From: Terrimonas pollutisoli
GTDB taxonomy: Bacteria; Bacteroidota; Bacteroidia; Chitinophagales; Chitinophagaceae
Length of the DNA stretch: 64,000 nt
Direction: 5' to 3'
Assembly (NCBI RefSeq): GCF_029360765.1
Contig: NZ_JARKNA010000001.1
Coordinates: forward strand, 372,001 to 436,000
Each line of letters starts with the position of its first letter. Positions within the stretch are counted from its first letter, which is position 1. Below are positions 37,773 through 49,400 of this stretch, in pieces. The notes beneath the pieces are model-generated. The model saw nothing but the letters and a program-made list of their open reading frames with translations. It ran no database searches and was not told the origin of the DNA. Both the position numbers and the translations under genes were made by a program.

Positions 37773-40745
37773 ATGAGTTACTGTTTTATTTACCTTTCAC
37801 CTTCCCGGCTTATACGTGCTGTTGTATTTATAGCTCTGCTTTTTTTGAGTACTACAATTTTTGCACAGGTGCAGGTGCAGGGAAAGGTAACCGATAACAA
37901 TAATGTTCCCCTGCCTGGTGCCACTGTCACCACCAAAGGAACCACCAGCGGTACCAGCACCAATGCTGAGGGCAATTTCACCATTTCTGTACCGAATCAA
38001 CAAGCTGTGCTTGTTTTTTCATCCGTAGGTTACATGACACAGGAAGTGCCGGTCGGTAATAGAACGACAATCGATCTTCAACTGACTCCCCAGGCCGGTA
38101 CTTTAAATGAAGTGGTGGTCGTGGGTTATGGTACCCAAAGAAGGAAGGAAGTAACCAGTGCTGTAGCTACTGTAAGCGCTGAGCAATTTAATAAGGGAAA
38201 CATCGGCAACGTTGCTCAATTGCTACAAGGTAAAGTTGCAGGCTTGTCTATCTCAAGGCCCGGGGGCAATCCTAATGCTGGATTTACCATGCGTTTAAGG
38301 GGTTTATCTACTTTGGGTGCTAATAGCTCTCCATTAATTGTAGTGGATGGTCAGGTTGGTGCTGATATCAACACAGTAGATCCAAATGATATTCAAAGTA
38401 TAGACGTGTTGAAAGATGCTGCATCAGCCGCTATCTATGGTACGCGGGGCTCATCTGGCGTAATTATTATTACTACAAAAAGAGGTGGAAGGATACCGAC
38501 TGTAACATATAATGGAACGGTAACTGCCGAGGTGCCGGGTAAATTTACTCCTCATATGACAGCTGCGGAGTTTAAAGCCGCCGGCGGCCGCGACCTTGGT
38601 GCAGAAACCGACTGGAATGAGGAAATTACAAGAACTGCATATTCACATGTTCACAATCTGTCTCTTGCTGGTAGCGGAGGTAATGGAACTAATTATATTG
38701 CCTCATTTAACTATCGTGATGTGCAAGGTGTTGCTATAAGAACGGGCTTCGATCAAATCAATGGTCACTTTGGTCTTACGCAAAAGGCTTTAAAAGACAG
38801 GGTTACTTTTACCTTGGATGCAAACGCTACAAGGCGTACTTCTAAGTTTGGTTTTGACAGAGCATTTCAGTATGCAACGATTTTTAATCCAACAGCTCCG
38901 CGTCGTACTACCGATTCTGCTAACACCGGGCTCAACTATACAGGTAGTGGGTATGTAGAACAAAACTTTGTGGAATATGCAAATCCACTGGCGGTGCTCG
39001 AGCAAAATACTAACGAGGGGGTTCTTAAAAGAATGAACATTAATGCTTCTGCAAGCTTTGAGATCATTAAGGGATTAAGACTTCTTGGACGGTATGCACA
39101 GGAGAACACCAGCAATTATAGGTGGGTTTACCTTCCCAAGACCTCATTTGACACACGTTTAATTCCCGGTGGCAGTGGCTTTGACCGTAAAGGTTTGGCT
39201 CAAAAACAGGATGATGAAAATTACAACAAGCTATTTGAAACAACTCTTTCTTATGATAAAAGAGTATTTAATGAGTTTAACCTTGCGGCTGTAGTGGGTT
39301 ATTCTTATCAGGACTTTTTGAACAATGGCTTTTTAGTGCGTGCCGGCGATTTTCTTACAGATATAACATCCGAAAACTTTGCCAGTGCTGCTGATTTCAA
39401 AAACAATAAAGCAGAAGCCACCAGTTATAAAGATGGCTCAAGATTAATTGCATTTTTCGGCAGACTGAACCTTAACTACAAAGATTTGGCGTTCCTCTCG
39501 GCTAGTTTGAGAAGGGAAGGTTCGACACAATTCGGTGAACGTAACAAATGGGGTAATTTTCCTGCCATCAGTGCCGGTCTTGACATTAGCAGGCTTACAG
39601 ATATAGCTCGTGTAAACTCTCTTAAACTCAGAGCAAGCTATGGTATAACCGGAGCCTTACCTCCAAGGTCTTATCTCTCGCTCTTCCTGTATGGGCCAAC
39701 AGCTAATAACTTTTTGTACAATGGTAATTATATTCCTGCTTATGAGCCAACGCAAAACGATAATCCAGACTTAAAATGGGAAAGAAAAGCAGAATTTGAT
39801 GTGGGGCTTGACTTTGCATTATTTAACAGCCGCCTGACAGGTACTGTTGACTACTACAATCGTAAAACCTCTGATTTGTTGTTTAACGCTACCGTACCTG
39901 TTCCTCCCTTTCCAACTAACAGAAGGTGGATGAATATCGGGACAATGGAGAATAAAGGAGTAGAAGTCTTGTTGGCATATGATGTATTTAAAAATAAAAT
40001 CTTTAACTGGAATACTTCAGTAAATTTTTCAACCTTCAGTGTTGAACTTACCAAACTGAATAAAGAACTTGCTGGTAACATAATTGGAGCAAGTAACCTT
40101 GGTTCTCCAGGCCAGGAACAAACTCAAATTACCCGTGCTGTAGAAGGTGAGAAAATTGGTATTATTTGGGGGTCTATTTTTAGAGGGGTAGACGATAATG
40201 GTAAATTTTTGTTTGACGATGGTCACGGAAAGACTACAGCACTTGACACTTTCAAAACAAAAATTGGTAATGGCTTGCCCAAGTTCGAATTAGGTTGGAC
40301 CAACACATTCCGCTATAACAATTGGGATTTAAACTTCTTCCTTAGAGGCTCGTTTGGACATGACCTGGTAAATACGTATCGTGCCTTCTTTGAAAGTTCA
40401 GCACCCACTATAATCGCCAGCTATAATGTTGTAAAATCGAAGTACTTTAATCCTAAATTGAACGATTCTCAAACATTCAGCGACCTCTTTGTCGAAAATG
40501 CCTCTTTTGTTAAACTGGATAATGCCACTCTTGGATATACTTTTAATTTTAAAGGAGATGGTGCTATCAAAGGGCTACGAGCATATATTAACGGACAAAA
40601 TTTATTTGTAATAACAGATTATACCGGTGTTGACCCTGAGGTGAGATATGCTTATGGCGGTAATATCCTGGCTCCCGGTGTTGATGCAAGAGATACATGG
40701 GTGCGTACCCGGTCATACACTCTCGGCGTGAATCTTAAGTTTTAA
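37773..40745 (+). CDS. SusC/RagA-family TonB-dependent receptor (no STN domain)
   Basis: QGKVTDNNNVPLPGATVTTKGTTSGTSTNAEGNFTI...LNEVVVVGYGTQRRKEVTSAVATV...MRLRGLSTLGANSSPLIVVDG...IQSIDVLKDAASAAIYGTRGSSGVIIITTKRG. Confidence 0.97.
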   Translation: MSYCFIYLSPSRLIRAVVFIALLFLSTTIFAQVQVQGKVTDNNNVPLPGATVTTKGTTSGTSTNAEGNFTISVPNQQAVLVFSSVGYMTQEVPVGNRTTIDLQLTPQAGTLNEVVVVGYGTQRRKEVTSAVATVSAEQFNKGNIGNVAQLLQGKVAGLSISRPGGNPNAGFTMRLRGLSTLGANSSPLIVVDGQVGADINTVDPNDIQSIDVLKDAASAAIYGTRGSSGVIIITTKRGGRIPTVTYNGTVTAEVPGKFTPHMTAAEFKAAGGRDLGAETDWNEEITRTAYSHVHNLSLAGSGGNGTNYIASFNYRDVQGVAIRTGFDQINGHFGLTQKALKDRVTFTLDANATRRTSKFGFDRAFQYATIFNPTAPRRTTDSANTGLNYTGSGYVEQNFVEYANPLAVLEQNTNEGVLKRMNINASASFEIIKGLRLLGRYAQENTSNYRWVYLPKTSFDTRLIPGGSGFDRKGLAQKQDDENYNKLFETTLSYDKRVFNEFNLAAVVGYSYQDFLNNGFLVRAGDFLTDITSENFASAADFKNNKAEATSYKDGSRLIAFFGRLNLNYKDLAFLSASLRREGSTQFGERNKWGNFPAISAGLDISRLTDIARVNSLKLRASYGITGALPPRSYLSLFLYGPTANNFLYNGNYIPAYEPTQNDNPDLKWERKAEFDVGLDFALFNSRLTGTVDYYNRKTSDLLFNATVPVPPFPTNRRWMNIGTMENKGVEVLLAYDVFKNKIFNWNTSVNFSTFSVELTKLNKELAGNIIGASNLGSPGQEQTQITRAVEGEKIGIIWGSIFRGVDDNGKFLFDDGHGKTTALDTFKTKIGNGLPKFELGWTNTFRYNNWDLNFFLRGSFGHDLVNTYRAFFESSAPTIIASYNVVKSKYFNPKLNDSQTFSDLFVENASFVKLDNATLGYTFNFKGDGAIKGLRAYINGQNLFVITDYTGVDPEVRYAYGGNILAPGVDARDTWVRTRSYTLGVNLKF

Positions 40746-40779
40746 TTTTTTTGAATCATTTTGTCAAAATTAGTTTGAT

Positions 40780-42390
40780 ATGAGAATTTTATCTGTTGCA
40801 AAATATTCTTTCATGGGCTTGCTTTTGATATCTGCTTCCTGTACCAAGCTTGATGAAAAAGAACTGGTCTCGGGGTTGGCTACTAATCTGAACTTTGGAC
40901 AAACCGATGCGGAAGTAGTATCTCTTTTAGCGGCGGCCTATACAAATCTTTATGGCAGCTTTGGCGCTGATGGAAATATCATGCGTCTGCAGGAAGTACC
41001 TTCTGATGAAGTAGTGGTACCAACAAGAGGACCGGACTGGGGAGATGGTGGCCATTGGGTACGTCTAAAATTACATACGTACAAACCTAATGACGGGGGA
41101 CCTGAAAACACATGGGGGTTTCTTTTCAAAGGAGTAAATACCTGCAACCGGGTGCTGGCAATATTGGAGCCAATAGGCACTCCTTCTTCTGAAAAATTTA
41201 TGACAGAAATAAAGGCATTAAGAGCCATTTATTATTATTGGCTGCTTGACCTGTTTGGCAATGTTCCCATTAGCACCGATTTTGCAAAAACTGATCCGCC
41301 ACCAAATAATACCCGCAAAGAAGTATATGATTTTGTGGAGAAAGAGTTAACCGATGCACTTCCCGATTTGCAACAAACAGGACCCAATGATAACGCTACT
41401 TATGGAAGAGTAAACTATTATACTGCCAAAGCTGTGCTGGCTAAATTATATTTGAACGCCGAAGTTTATACCGGCACGGCTCAGTGGGATAAATGTATTG
41501 CCGCCTGCGATGATATTATTAATTCAGGTAAGTATGCTTTAATGCCCAACTATAGAGATAATTTCAAGAAAGACAATAAAGGTTCTACAGAGTTTATTTG
41601 GGTAATCCCCTATGATGAAGTGCAGGCAAGAGGTTTTAATCTTCCTCACATGACTTTGCACATGGAAAGCCAGGAAACATACAAAATGACCGCACAACCA
41701 TGGAATGGCTGGGCATCGGTTCAGGAATTTTATAATTCCTATATTGATCCTGTTCAAAACCCTGGCCCGCAAGACTCTGTTATTGGTACGAGTCCGAACG
41801 GTGCAAAGGTGTTAGGAACAAAAGATAGAAGGCTAAGCAATTTTATCGTAGGGCCACAATATAAGTCTGATGGCGTTACACGTCTTACAGATAATGCCGC
41901 TGATCCCACAGATCCTGATAGTACTCTTGTTACTTATACTCCCTATATCAATGAATTATTCCCCGGAGCCTGGCGGCAATCCGGTGCTCGTATCGGCAAA
42001 TACGAATTTTATAGAAACATGACAGGTCAATTAAGCAACGATTTCGTTCTTTTCCGTTATGCTGACATATTATTGACAAAAGCAGAAGCTGTGGCAAGAA
42101 AAGCTACTAACTGGAATGATCCTGCCGCCCTGGCGATCGTTAATGAGATAAGAACAATGCATGGCGGTGTTGATCCTTATGTAACCATGACGGCAGGCAC
42201 ATTTTTGGCAGAAAGAGGCAGAGAAATGTTTTTTGAAACCACGAGAAGGCAGGATATGATACGCTTTGGAACATATAATGCCGCTTTCAAGTTCCATCCT
42301 GCTGATGCCAGCGCACATGTGAACATTTTCCCGATACCTGAAAGTGTGATTAATGCAAATAAAAATTTAAAACAGAACCCCGGATATTAA
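40780..42390 (+). CDS. SusD/RagB-family lipoprotein
   Basis: Lipobox ISASCTKLDEKE; EIKALRAIYYYWLLDLFGNVPISTDF...FVLFRYADILLTKAEAVARK..ALAIVNEIRTMHG...ERGREMFFE. Confidence 0.95.
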   Translation: MRILSVAKYSFMGLLLISASCTKLDEKELVSGLATNLNFGQTDAEVVSLLAAAYTNLYGSFGADGNIMRLQEVPSDEVVVPTRGPDWGDGGHWVRLKLHTYKPNDGGPENTWGFLFKGVNTCNRVLAILEPIGTPSSEKFMTEIKALRAIYYYWLLDLFGNVPISTDFAKTDPPPNNTRKEVYDFVEKELTDALPDLQQTGPNDNATYGRVNYYTAKAVLAKLYLNAEVYTGTAQWDKCIAACDDIINSGKYALMPNYRDNFKKDNKGSTEFIWVIPYDEVQARGFNLPHMTLHMESQETYKMTAQPWNGWASVQEFYNSYIDPVQNPGPQDSVIGTSPNGAKVLGTKDRRLSNFIVGPQYKSDGVTRLTDNAADPTDPDSTLVTYTPYINELFPGAWRQSGARIGKYEFYRNMTGQLSNDFVLFRYADILLTKAEAVARKATNWNDPAALAIVNEIRTMHGGVDPYVTMTAGTFLAERGREMFFETTRRQDMIRFGTYNAAFKFHPADASAHVNIFPIPESVINANKNLKQNPGY

Positions 42391-42425
42391 GTTTCTCTCA
42401 TCCATAAGCAGTAAGTTTAGCAATC

Positions 42426-42456
42426 AAAACAGGCGAATTTTTTCGCCTGTTTCTTC
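42426..42456 (+). terminator. Rho-independent terminator after second susD
   Basis: aaacaggcgaa-tttt-ttcgcctgttt, 11-bp perfect stem. Confidence 0.8.
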
Positions 42457-42503
42457 AATTATGGTGGGGACTGATTCAATGTGAAAAAACGATTAGTGTT
42501 GTC

Positions 42504-45500
42504 ATGAAGAGTGAACAATTTATTTTTCGAATAGTCATACTAGTTTTTCTTGTGGGCAGCGTATCAATTTTTGTTGCTGGCTGCACAGCGAAGAAAGATC
42601 CTGTTCGCCTGTTCACAAAGTTGCCTGGCGAAACTACCGGCATCAATTTTATCAACGCTGTTTCCTATACGGAAGAATTCAATCCCTATACCTTCAGGAA
42701 TTTTTTTAACGGTGGTGGCGTAGCCATCGGCGATATAAATAATGATGGATTACCCGATCTCTTTTTTTGCTCCAATCAACAGTCCAATAAACTTTATTTG
42801 AACAAAGGCAATTTTCAGTTTGAAGATATTACGGCTCAGTCGGGAATTGTTTCCGAAGGTGTTTGGTCAACAGGTGTTACGATGGCTGATGTAAACGGCG
42901 ACGGCTTGCTGGATATTTATGTATGTAAATCTGGTGATATAACAAGCCTGAACAGGAGCAATGAATTATTTATTAACCAGGGAAATTTAAAGTTTGTACC
43001 AAAAGCCAAAGAATACGGTTTGGATAATCGTGGCTTATCCACCCATGCTGCTTTCTTTGATTATGACAGGGACGGTGATTTGGATTGTTACCTGCTTAAT
43101 AATTCTTTTCGGTCTGTCGGTAATTATGATTTAGTAAAAGATGAGAGAGCATATGCGGATTCATTGGGCGGAAATAAGTTATACAGGAATGATGACAATC
43201 GTTTTACTGATGTTACATCGTCGTCAGGAATTTTCAGCAGTAAAATAGGATTTGGCCTGGGAGTTACTATTACAGACATTAATAAAGACGGCTGGCAGGA
43301 CATTTATGTATCCAATGATTTTTTTGAACGGGATTACTTTTATCTCAACCAGCAAAATGGTCATTTCGAAGAAGCGGCTGAAAAATATATCCGTGAACTT
43401 AGTATGAACTCAATGGGAGCCGATATTGCAGATATAAATAATGACGGCTATGCTGACATTTATGTAACGGATATGTTTCCGGAAAACGAAGAAAGAGTAA
43501 AAACAAAAACTGTTTTTGAAAATTGGGATAAGTACCAGGCTAATCTTACCAGCGGATATTACAAGCAATTTGTTCGGAATTCGCTGCAGTTAAACCAGGG
43601 AAGCATTGTAAACAAAGAAAACAGGAAGGAAACATATTTCAGCGAGATCAGCCGTTTTGCCAATGTATCAGCCACCGACTGGAGCTGGGGAGCTTTGATA
43701 ACGGACTTTGATAACGATGGCTTCAAAGATATTTTTGTAGCAAATGGTATTGCTAAAGACATCACCGACCAGGATTATATTCAATATACCAGCGGTGCTT
43801 ATAACGAAATAAAACAGCAAATACTCAATAAGGAAAAAAATGTAATTACCCGCCTCATAGATTTAATTCCATCGCATGCGATTCCAAATTATGCCTTTGC
43901 CAATAACGGCGACCTGACGTTTAGCAATAAAGCAAAAGAATGGGGATTAGACGAGCCATCATTTTCCAACGGATCGGCGTATGGAGATCTGGATGGAGAT
44001 GGTGATCTGGATTTAGTAGTGAACAATGTTAACATGCCTTGCTTTGTATACCGCAATGAAAGTGTACAGCAGCACCCGGAGAATAAATATTTAAAACTGT
44101 CATTGCAGGGAGAAGGCAAAAACCGTTATGGTCTTGGCAGTAAAGTAACGGTATGGTACAACAACACACTGGCTTACCAGGAGCAGATGCCGATGCGTGG
44201 TTTTGAATCAACAGTGGACTGTTGCCTGAACTTTGGACTGGGAAAATGCAGCATCATTGATTCAGTAGTGGTGGAATGGAATGATGGGAAGAAAAGTGTG
44301 CTAAAAAATGTAAAGCCCAACCAGCATATAACAGTAAAGCAAAAAGAAGCAGTGTTATCAGTTACCGGTTACCGGTTGCCAGTTGCCAGTAATCAGCAGT
44401 CAGCAACTATTTTCACTGAAAGCCTTACAAACTACGGGCTTGACTTTGTACATACAGAAAATCCCTTTGTAGATTTTAACCGTGACAAACTCACCTTCCA
44501 CATGCTGTCCACACAAGGCCCGCGGCTGGCCAAAGGAGATATCAATAAGGACGGACTGGAAGATATTTATATCTGCGGCGCCAAAGACCAGCCGGGAGTT
44601 TTATATCAGCAAACAAAGGAAGGAAGGTTTATCAAAACCAATGAATCGTTGCTGGCAGCAGATAAAGGAAGCGAAGATACCGATGCATTATTCTTTGATT
44701 GCGATGGTGATGGTGATGAAGACCTGTATGTATGCAGTGGTGGCAATGAATTTCCTGCCAAATCACTGGAGCTGATCGACCGGCTGTATATTAATGATGG
44801 CAAAGGGAAACTCACAAGATCAGCACCGGTACTTCCATCCTACAATTTTGAAGGCTCCTCCTGTGTAAGAGCAGCAGACTATGATGGTGATGGCGATATG
44901 GACCTGTTTGTGGGAACAAGAGTAAAACCAATGCAATATGGTTACCCCTGCAAAGGCTATATACTTCAAAACAATGGCAAAGGGATTTTTAAAGATGTAA
45001 CGGAGCAATTAGCCCCTTCACTAATCAAAGCCGGCATGATCACCGATGCGCAGTGGTTGGATTATGATAACGATGGAAAAATGGATTTGGCGGTGACTGG
45101 AGAATATATGCCGGTAAGATTGTATCACAATGAAAATGGAAAGTTTAAAGAAGTGACAGCAGCGGCGGGACTTGAAAAAAGCAATGGCTGGTGGAACAGG
45201 TTGGTGGTAGCCGATATAAACGGTGATGGTTATGCAGACATGATAGGTGGCAATCATGGACTGAACTCAAGATTTAAAGCCAGTGAAACAAAGCCGGTGA
45301 GTATGTATGTGAGTGATTTTGATGAGAATGGTTCGACGGAGCAGGTGGTGAGTTGTTATAATGGCGATCATGCATACCCGATGTCGTTGCGGCATGACCT
45401 GGTATCGGTGCTTCCCTATTTGAAGAAGAAGTACCTGAAGTACGAAGACTATAAATTGCAGGGAGTAGAAGATATTTTTACGGAAGCACAGCTGAGCAAA

Positions 45501-45893
45501 GCAGTGAAACTGGATGCGTATGAGTTGAGGAGCTGTGTATTTATCAACGATAAGAAAGGTGGTTTTATCAAGCAGGCATTAAGCAATGAAGCGCAGCTGT
45601 CTCCTGTGTATGCAATAGCAGTGGAGGATGTAGACAGAGATGGAATAAAGGATATAGTGATAGGTGGAAACTTTTATGAAAGCAAACCGGAAGTGGGCAT
45701 CTATGATGCCTCGTATGGGGTGCTGCTTAAGGGAGATGGGAAGGGAAACTTTACAGCAATAAAAGGAACAGCAAGCGGATTGCATATACAGGGAGCAGTA
45801 AGAGATGCAGTGTGGTTAAAGGCAGGAAATAAAAAACTGCTGTTGGTTGCTAAGAACAATGCATCATTGCAGGTAATAGATTATTTAAAATAG
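42504..45893 (+). CDS. VCBS/FG-GAP and ASPIC/UnbV lipoprotein, ~1129 aa (copy A of mosaic duplication)
   Basis: Lipobox VAGC; DINNDGLPDLFF, DVNGDGLLDIYV, DINKDGWQDIYV; RYGLGSKVTVWYNNTLAYQEQMPMRGFESTVDCCLNFGLG ASPIC/UnbV segment. Confidence 0.92.
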   Translation: MKSEQFIFRIVILVFLVGSVSIFVAGCTAKKDPVRLFTKLPGETTGINFINAVSYTEEFNPYTFRNFFNGGGVAIGDINNDGLPDLFFCSNQQSNKLYLNKGNFQFEDITAQSGIVSEGVWSTGVTMADVNGDGLLDIYVCKSGDITSLNRSNELFINQGNLKFVPKAKEYGLDNRGLSTHAAFFDYDRDGDLDCYLLNNSFRSVGNYDLVKDERAYADSLGGNKLYRNDDNRFTDVTSSSGIFSSKIGFGLGVTITDINKDGWQDIYVSNDFFERDYFYLNQQNGHFEEAAEKYIRELSMNSMGADIADINNDGYADIYVTDMFPENEERVKTKTVFENWDKYQANLTSGYYKQFVRNSLQLNQGSIVNKENRKETYFSEISRFANVSATDWSWGALITDFDNDGFKDIFVANGIAKDITDQDYIQYTSGAYNEIKQQILNKEKNVITRLIDLIPSHAIPNYAFANNGDLTFSNKAKEWGLDEPSFSNGSAYGDLDGDGDLDLVVNNVNMPCFVYRNESVQQHPENKYLKLSLQGEGKNRYGLGSKVTVWYNNTLAYQEQMPMRGFESTVDCCLNFGLGKCSIIDSVVVEWNDGKKSVLKNVKPNQHITVKQKEAVLSVTGYRLPVASNQQSATIFTESLTNYGLDFVHTENPFVDFNRDKLTFHMLSTQGPRLAKGDINKDGLEDIYICGAKDQPGVLYQQTKEGRFIKTNESLLAADKGSEDTDALFFDCDGDGDEDLYVCSGGNEFPAKSLELIDRLYINDGKGKLTRSAPVLPSYNFEGSSCVRAADYDGDGDMDLFVGTRVKPMQYGYPCKGYILQNNGKGIFKDVTEQLAPSLIKAGMITDAQWLDYDNDGKMDLAVTGEYMPVRLYHNENGKFKEVTAAAGLEKSNGWWNRLVVADINGDGYADMIGGNHGLNSRFKASETKPVSMYVSDFDENGSTEQVVSCYNGDHAYPMSLRHDLVSVLPYLKKKYLKYEDYKLQGVEDIFTEAQLSKAVKLDAYELRSCVFINDKKGGFIKQALSNEAQLSPVYAIAVEDVDRDGIKDIVIGGNFYESKPEVGIYDASYGVLLKGDGKGNFTAIKGTASGLHIQGAVRDAVWLKAGNKKLLLVAKNNASLQVIDYLK

Positions 45894-45913
45894 CAAAACA
45901 CGGGTTACTAAAG

Positions 45914-46489
45914 ATGAGTGGATTGAAATATTATTTACTGTTTTTGACGATAGGGCTGTATGCTTGTCAGCATTCAACAATGGATGAATATGATTCACTC
46001 GTCAAAAAAGAATTAAACAGTAATAAAAAAGTAAATGATATTTTTTGGGGAATTAATTTGGGAATGACTAATAAAGATTTTTATGTGCATTGCTGGAATC
46101 TGAATAAAAAAGGGATGTTCAGGGATGGTCCGGGCAATACAAGTGTTTTACATGAATTGGAAAATAAAGAATTGAAACATCCTGCCGAGATGAATTTTTA
46201 CCCGGAGTTTAAAGACGGCAAAATTCATAAGCTATGGACAAAATTCAGGTATAAAGGGTGGATGCCGTGGAATAAAGAACTTGGCTCCGATAAACTCTTA
46301 CCAGATGTAGTGAATCTTTATAAAAAATGGTATCCGGAAGGGAATCATTTTATCACGGTTCGGGATGCTAAGCGGGGAACAACCCATGTAAAAATTGATG
46401 GTAACCGCCAGATCATCATTGGAATATTTGATGACACAGATGTTAAAGTAGAATATACTGACCTGAGTGTGGTGGAAGTAAAAAAATAA
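45914..46489 (+). CDS. hypothetical lipoprotein
   Basis: MSGLKYYLLFLTIGLYACQHSTMDEYDS; lipobox LYAC; no recognised domain. Confidence 0.65.
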   Translation: MSGLKYYLLFLTIGLYACQHSTMDEYDSLVKKELNSNKKVNDIFWGINLGMTNKDFYVHCWNLNKKGMFRDGPGNTSVLHELENKELKHPAEMNFYPEFKDGKIHKLWTKFRYKGWMPWNKELGSDKLLPDVVNLYKKWYPEGNHFITVRDAKRGTTHVKIDGNRQIIIGIFDDTDVKVEYTDLSVVEVKK

Positions 46490-46490
46490 T

Positions 46491-49400
46491 ATGTTTATCA
46501 GAAATTATTGTATAAAAGAAATATCCGGAATTGCCTGTCTGTTCCTGTTATTGCTGTTCTGCTCATGCCGAAATAATTCCGAACCAAAGGTTTTATTTCA
46601 AAAAATGACACCCGAACAAACCAATATTCATTTCAATAATAAACTTTCTTACGACCGGCATTTCAATATATATACTTACCGGAATTTTTATAATGGAGGT
46701 GGTGTTGCTATTGGTGATGTAAATAATGACAGCCTTCCTGATCTGTTCTTTACAGCCAATATGGAATCAAGTAAATTGTTTTTGAACAAAGGCAATTTTC
46801 AGTTTGAAGATGTTACGGAGAAAGCGGGCATAGGAAAAAAAGGAAAATGGTCAACAGGGGTAAGCATGGCAGATGTAAACGGTGATGGCCTTCTCGATAT
46901 TTACGTATGCAACAGTGGCGATATAAAAGGCGATCAACGGGAGAACGAATTATACATCAATAATGGAATAGAAGGAGGCAAAGTAACTTTTACCGAAAAA
47001 GCAAAGGAATATGGGTTAGACGATCGGGGTTTGTCAACGCATGCTGCTTTCTTTGATTACGATAAGGACGGTGATCTGGATATGTTTTTATTGAATAATT
47101 CGTTTAAAGCAATCGGGAGTTTTAATCTTCAGCACAACGAAAGAAATATCCGGGATTCAATAGGCGGGCATAAATTTTTTCGCAATGATGGAAATCACTT
47201 TACCGACATCAGTGAGCAGGCGGGTATATACGGAAGTGTAATTGGTTTTGGTTTAGGTGTTACAGTGGGTGATATCAACCATGACGGCTGGCAGGATATA
47301 TATGTATCCAATGATTTTTTTGAACGGGATTACCTCTATATAAATAACCACGACGGAACATTCAGGGAAACACTTGAAGATGAAATGATGAGTATCAGCA
47401 ACGCATCGATGGGGGCCGACATGGCGGATATAAACAACGATGCACACCCGGATATTTTTGTTACTGAAATGCTTCCTGAAGATGAAACAAGGATCAAAAC
47501 AAATATCACATTTGAGAACTGGGATAAATATCAACTGAATTTGCAGTATGATTATTATCACCAGTTTACCCGCAATATGCTGCAGTTGAACAATGGGGAC
47601 AATAGCTTTAGCGAAATAGGACGTTTTTCAGGAGTAGCTGCCACCGATTGGAGCTGGGGAGCTTTGATAACGGACTTTGATAATGATGGCTTCAAAGACA
47701 TTTTCGTAGCGAATGGCATTTACCAGGATCTCATCAACCAGGATTATATTCAATATATAGCCAACGAAAATTTTTTTAATGAGGTCGTTTCCGGCAAAGC
47801 CGATTACAGTAAGCTGATCGATTTAATTCCTTCGCATGCGATACCTAATTATGCATTTGGAAACAATGGGGATTTAACGTTTAGCAATAAAGCAAAAGAA
47901 TGGGGATTAGCCGAGCCATCATTTTCCAATGGCTCGGCGTATGGAGATCTGGATGGAGATGGTGATCTGGATTTAGTAGTGAACAATGTTAATATGCCTT
48001 GCTTTGTATATCGCAATGAAAGTGTACAGCAGCACCCGGAGAATAAATATTTAAAAGTGTCATTGCAGGGAGAATACAAAAACCGTTATGGTCTTGGCAG
48101 TAAAGTAACGGTATGGTACAACAACACACTGGCTTACCAGGAGCAGATGCCGATGCGTGGTTTTGAATCAACAGTGGACTGTTGCCTGAACTTTGGACTG
48201 GGAAAATGCAGCATCATTGATTCAGTGGTGGTGGAATGGAATGATGGGAAGAAAAGTGTGCTAAAAAATGTAAAGCCCAACCAGCATATAACAGTAAAGC
48301 AAAAAGAAGCAGTGATGCCGGTTACCAGTTACCAGTTACCACTGAGCGACAGTCGAAGTGTAACCGGTAATCATCAACCGACAACTATCTTCACCCAAAG
48401 CCTTACAAACTATGGGCTTGACTTTGTGCATACCGAAAATCCGTTTGTAGATTTTAACCGTGACAAACTCACCTTCCACATGCTGTCCACACAAGGTCCG
48501 CGGCTGGCCAAAGGAGATATTAATAAAGACGGCCTGGAAGATATTTATATCTGCGGTGCTAAAGATCAGGCCGGTGTTTTATACCAGCAAACGGCGGAAG
48601 GCAGATTTATCAAAACCAATGAATCGCTGTTGGCAGCAGATAAAGGAAGTGAAGATACCGATGCATTATTTTTTGATTGCGATGGTGATGGTGATGAAGA
48701 CCTGTATGTATGCAGCGGCGGCAATGAATTTCCGGCCAAATCACTGGAACTGATAGACCGGCTGTATATCAATGATGGCAAAGGGAAACTCACAAGATCA
48801 GCACCGGTACTTCCATCCTACAATTTTGAAGGCTCCTCCTGTGTAAGGGCAGCAGACTATGATGCTGATGGCGATATGGACCTGTTTGTGGGAACAAGAC
48901 TAAAACCGATGCTATATGGTTACCCCTGCAAAGGCTATATACTTCAAAACAATGGCAAAGGGATTTTTAAAGATCTAACCGGCCAGGTAGCACCATCACT
49001 TGTAAAAGCCGGAATGATCACCGATGCGCAGTGGCTGGACTATGATAAAGACGGCAAGATGGATTTGGCGGTGACAGGAGAATACATGCCGGTAAGATTG
49101 TTTCACAATGAAGGAAACAAATTAAAAGAAACAACCGAAATAGCAGGACTTGAAAAAACCAATGGGTGGTGGAACAGGTTGGTAGTAGCCGATATAAACG
49201 GAGATGGATATCCGGACATGATAGGTGGCAATCATGGACTGAACTCAAGGTTTAAAGCCAGTGACACAAAGCCGGTGAGTATGTATGTGAGTGATTTTGA
49301 TGAGAACGGATCGACGGAACAGATAGTCAGTTGTTATAATGGCGATAATGCCTACCCGATGGCCCTAAGACATGATCTGGTATCGGTGCTTCCGTATCTG

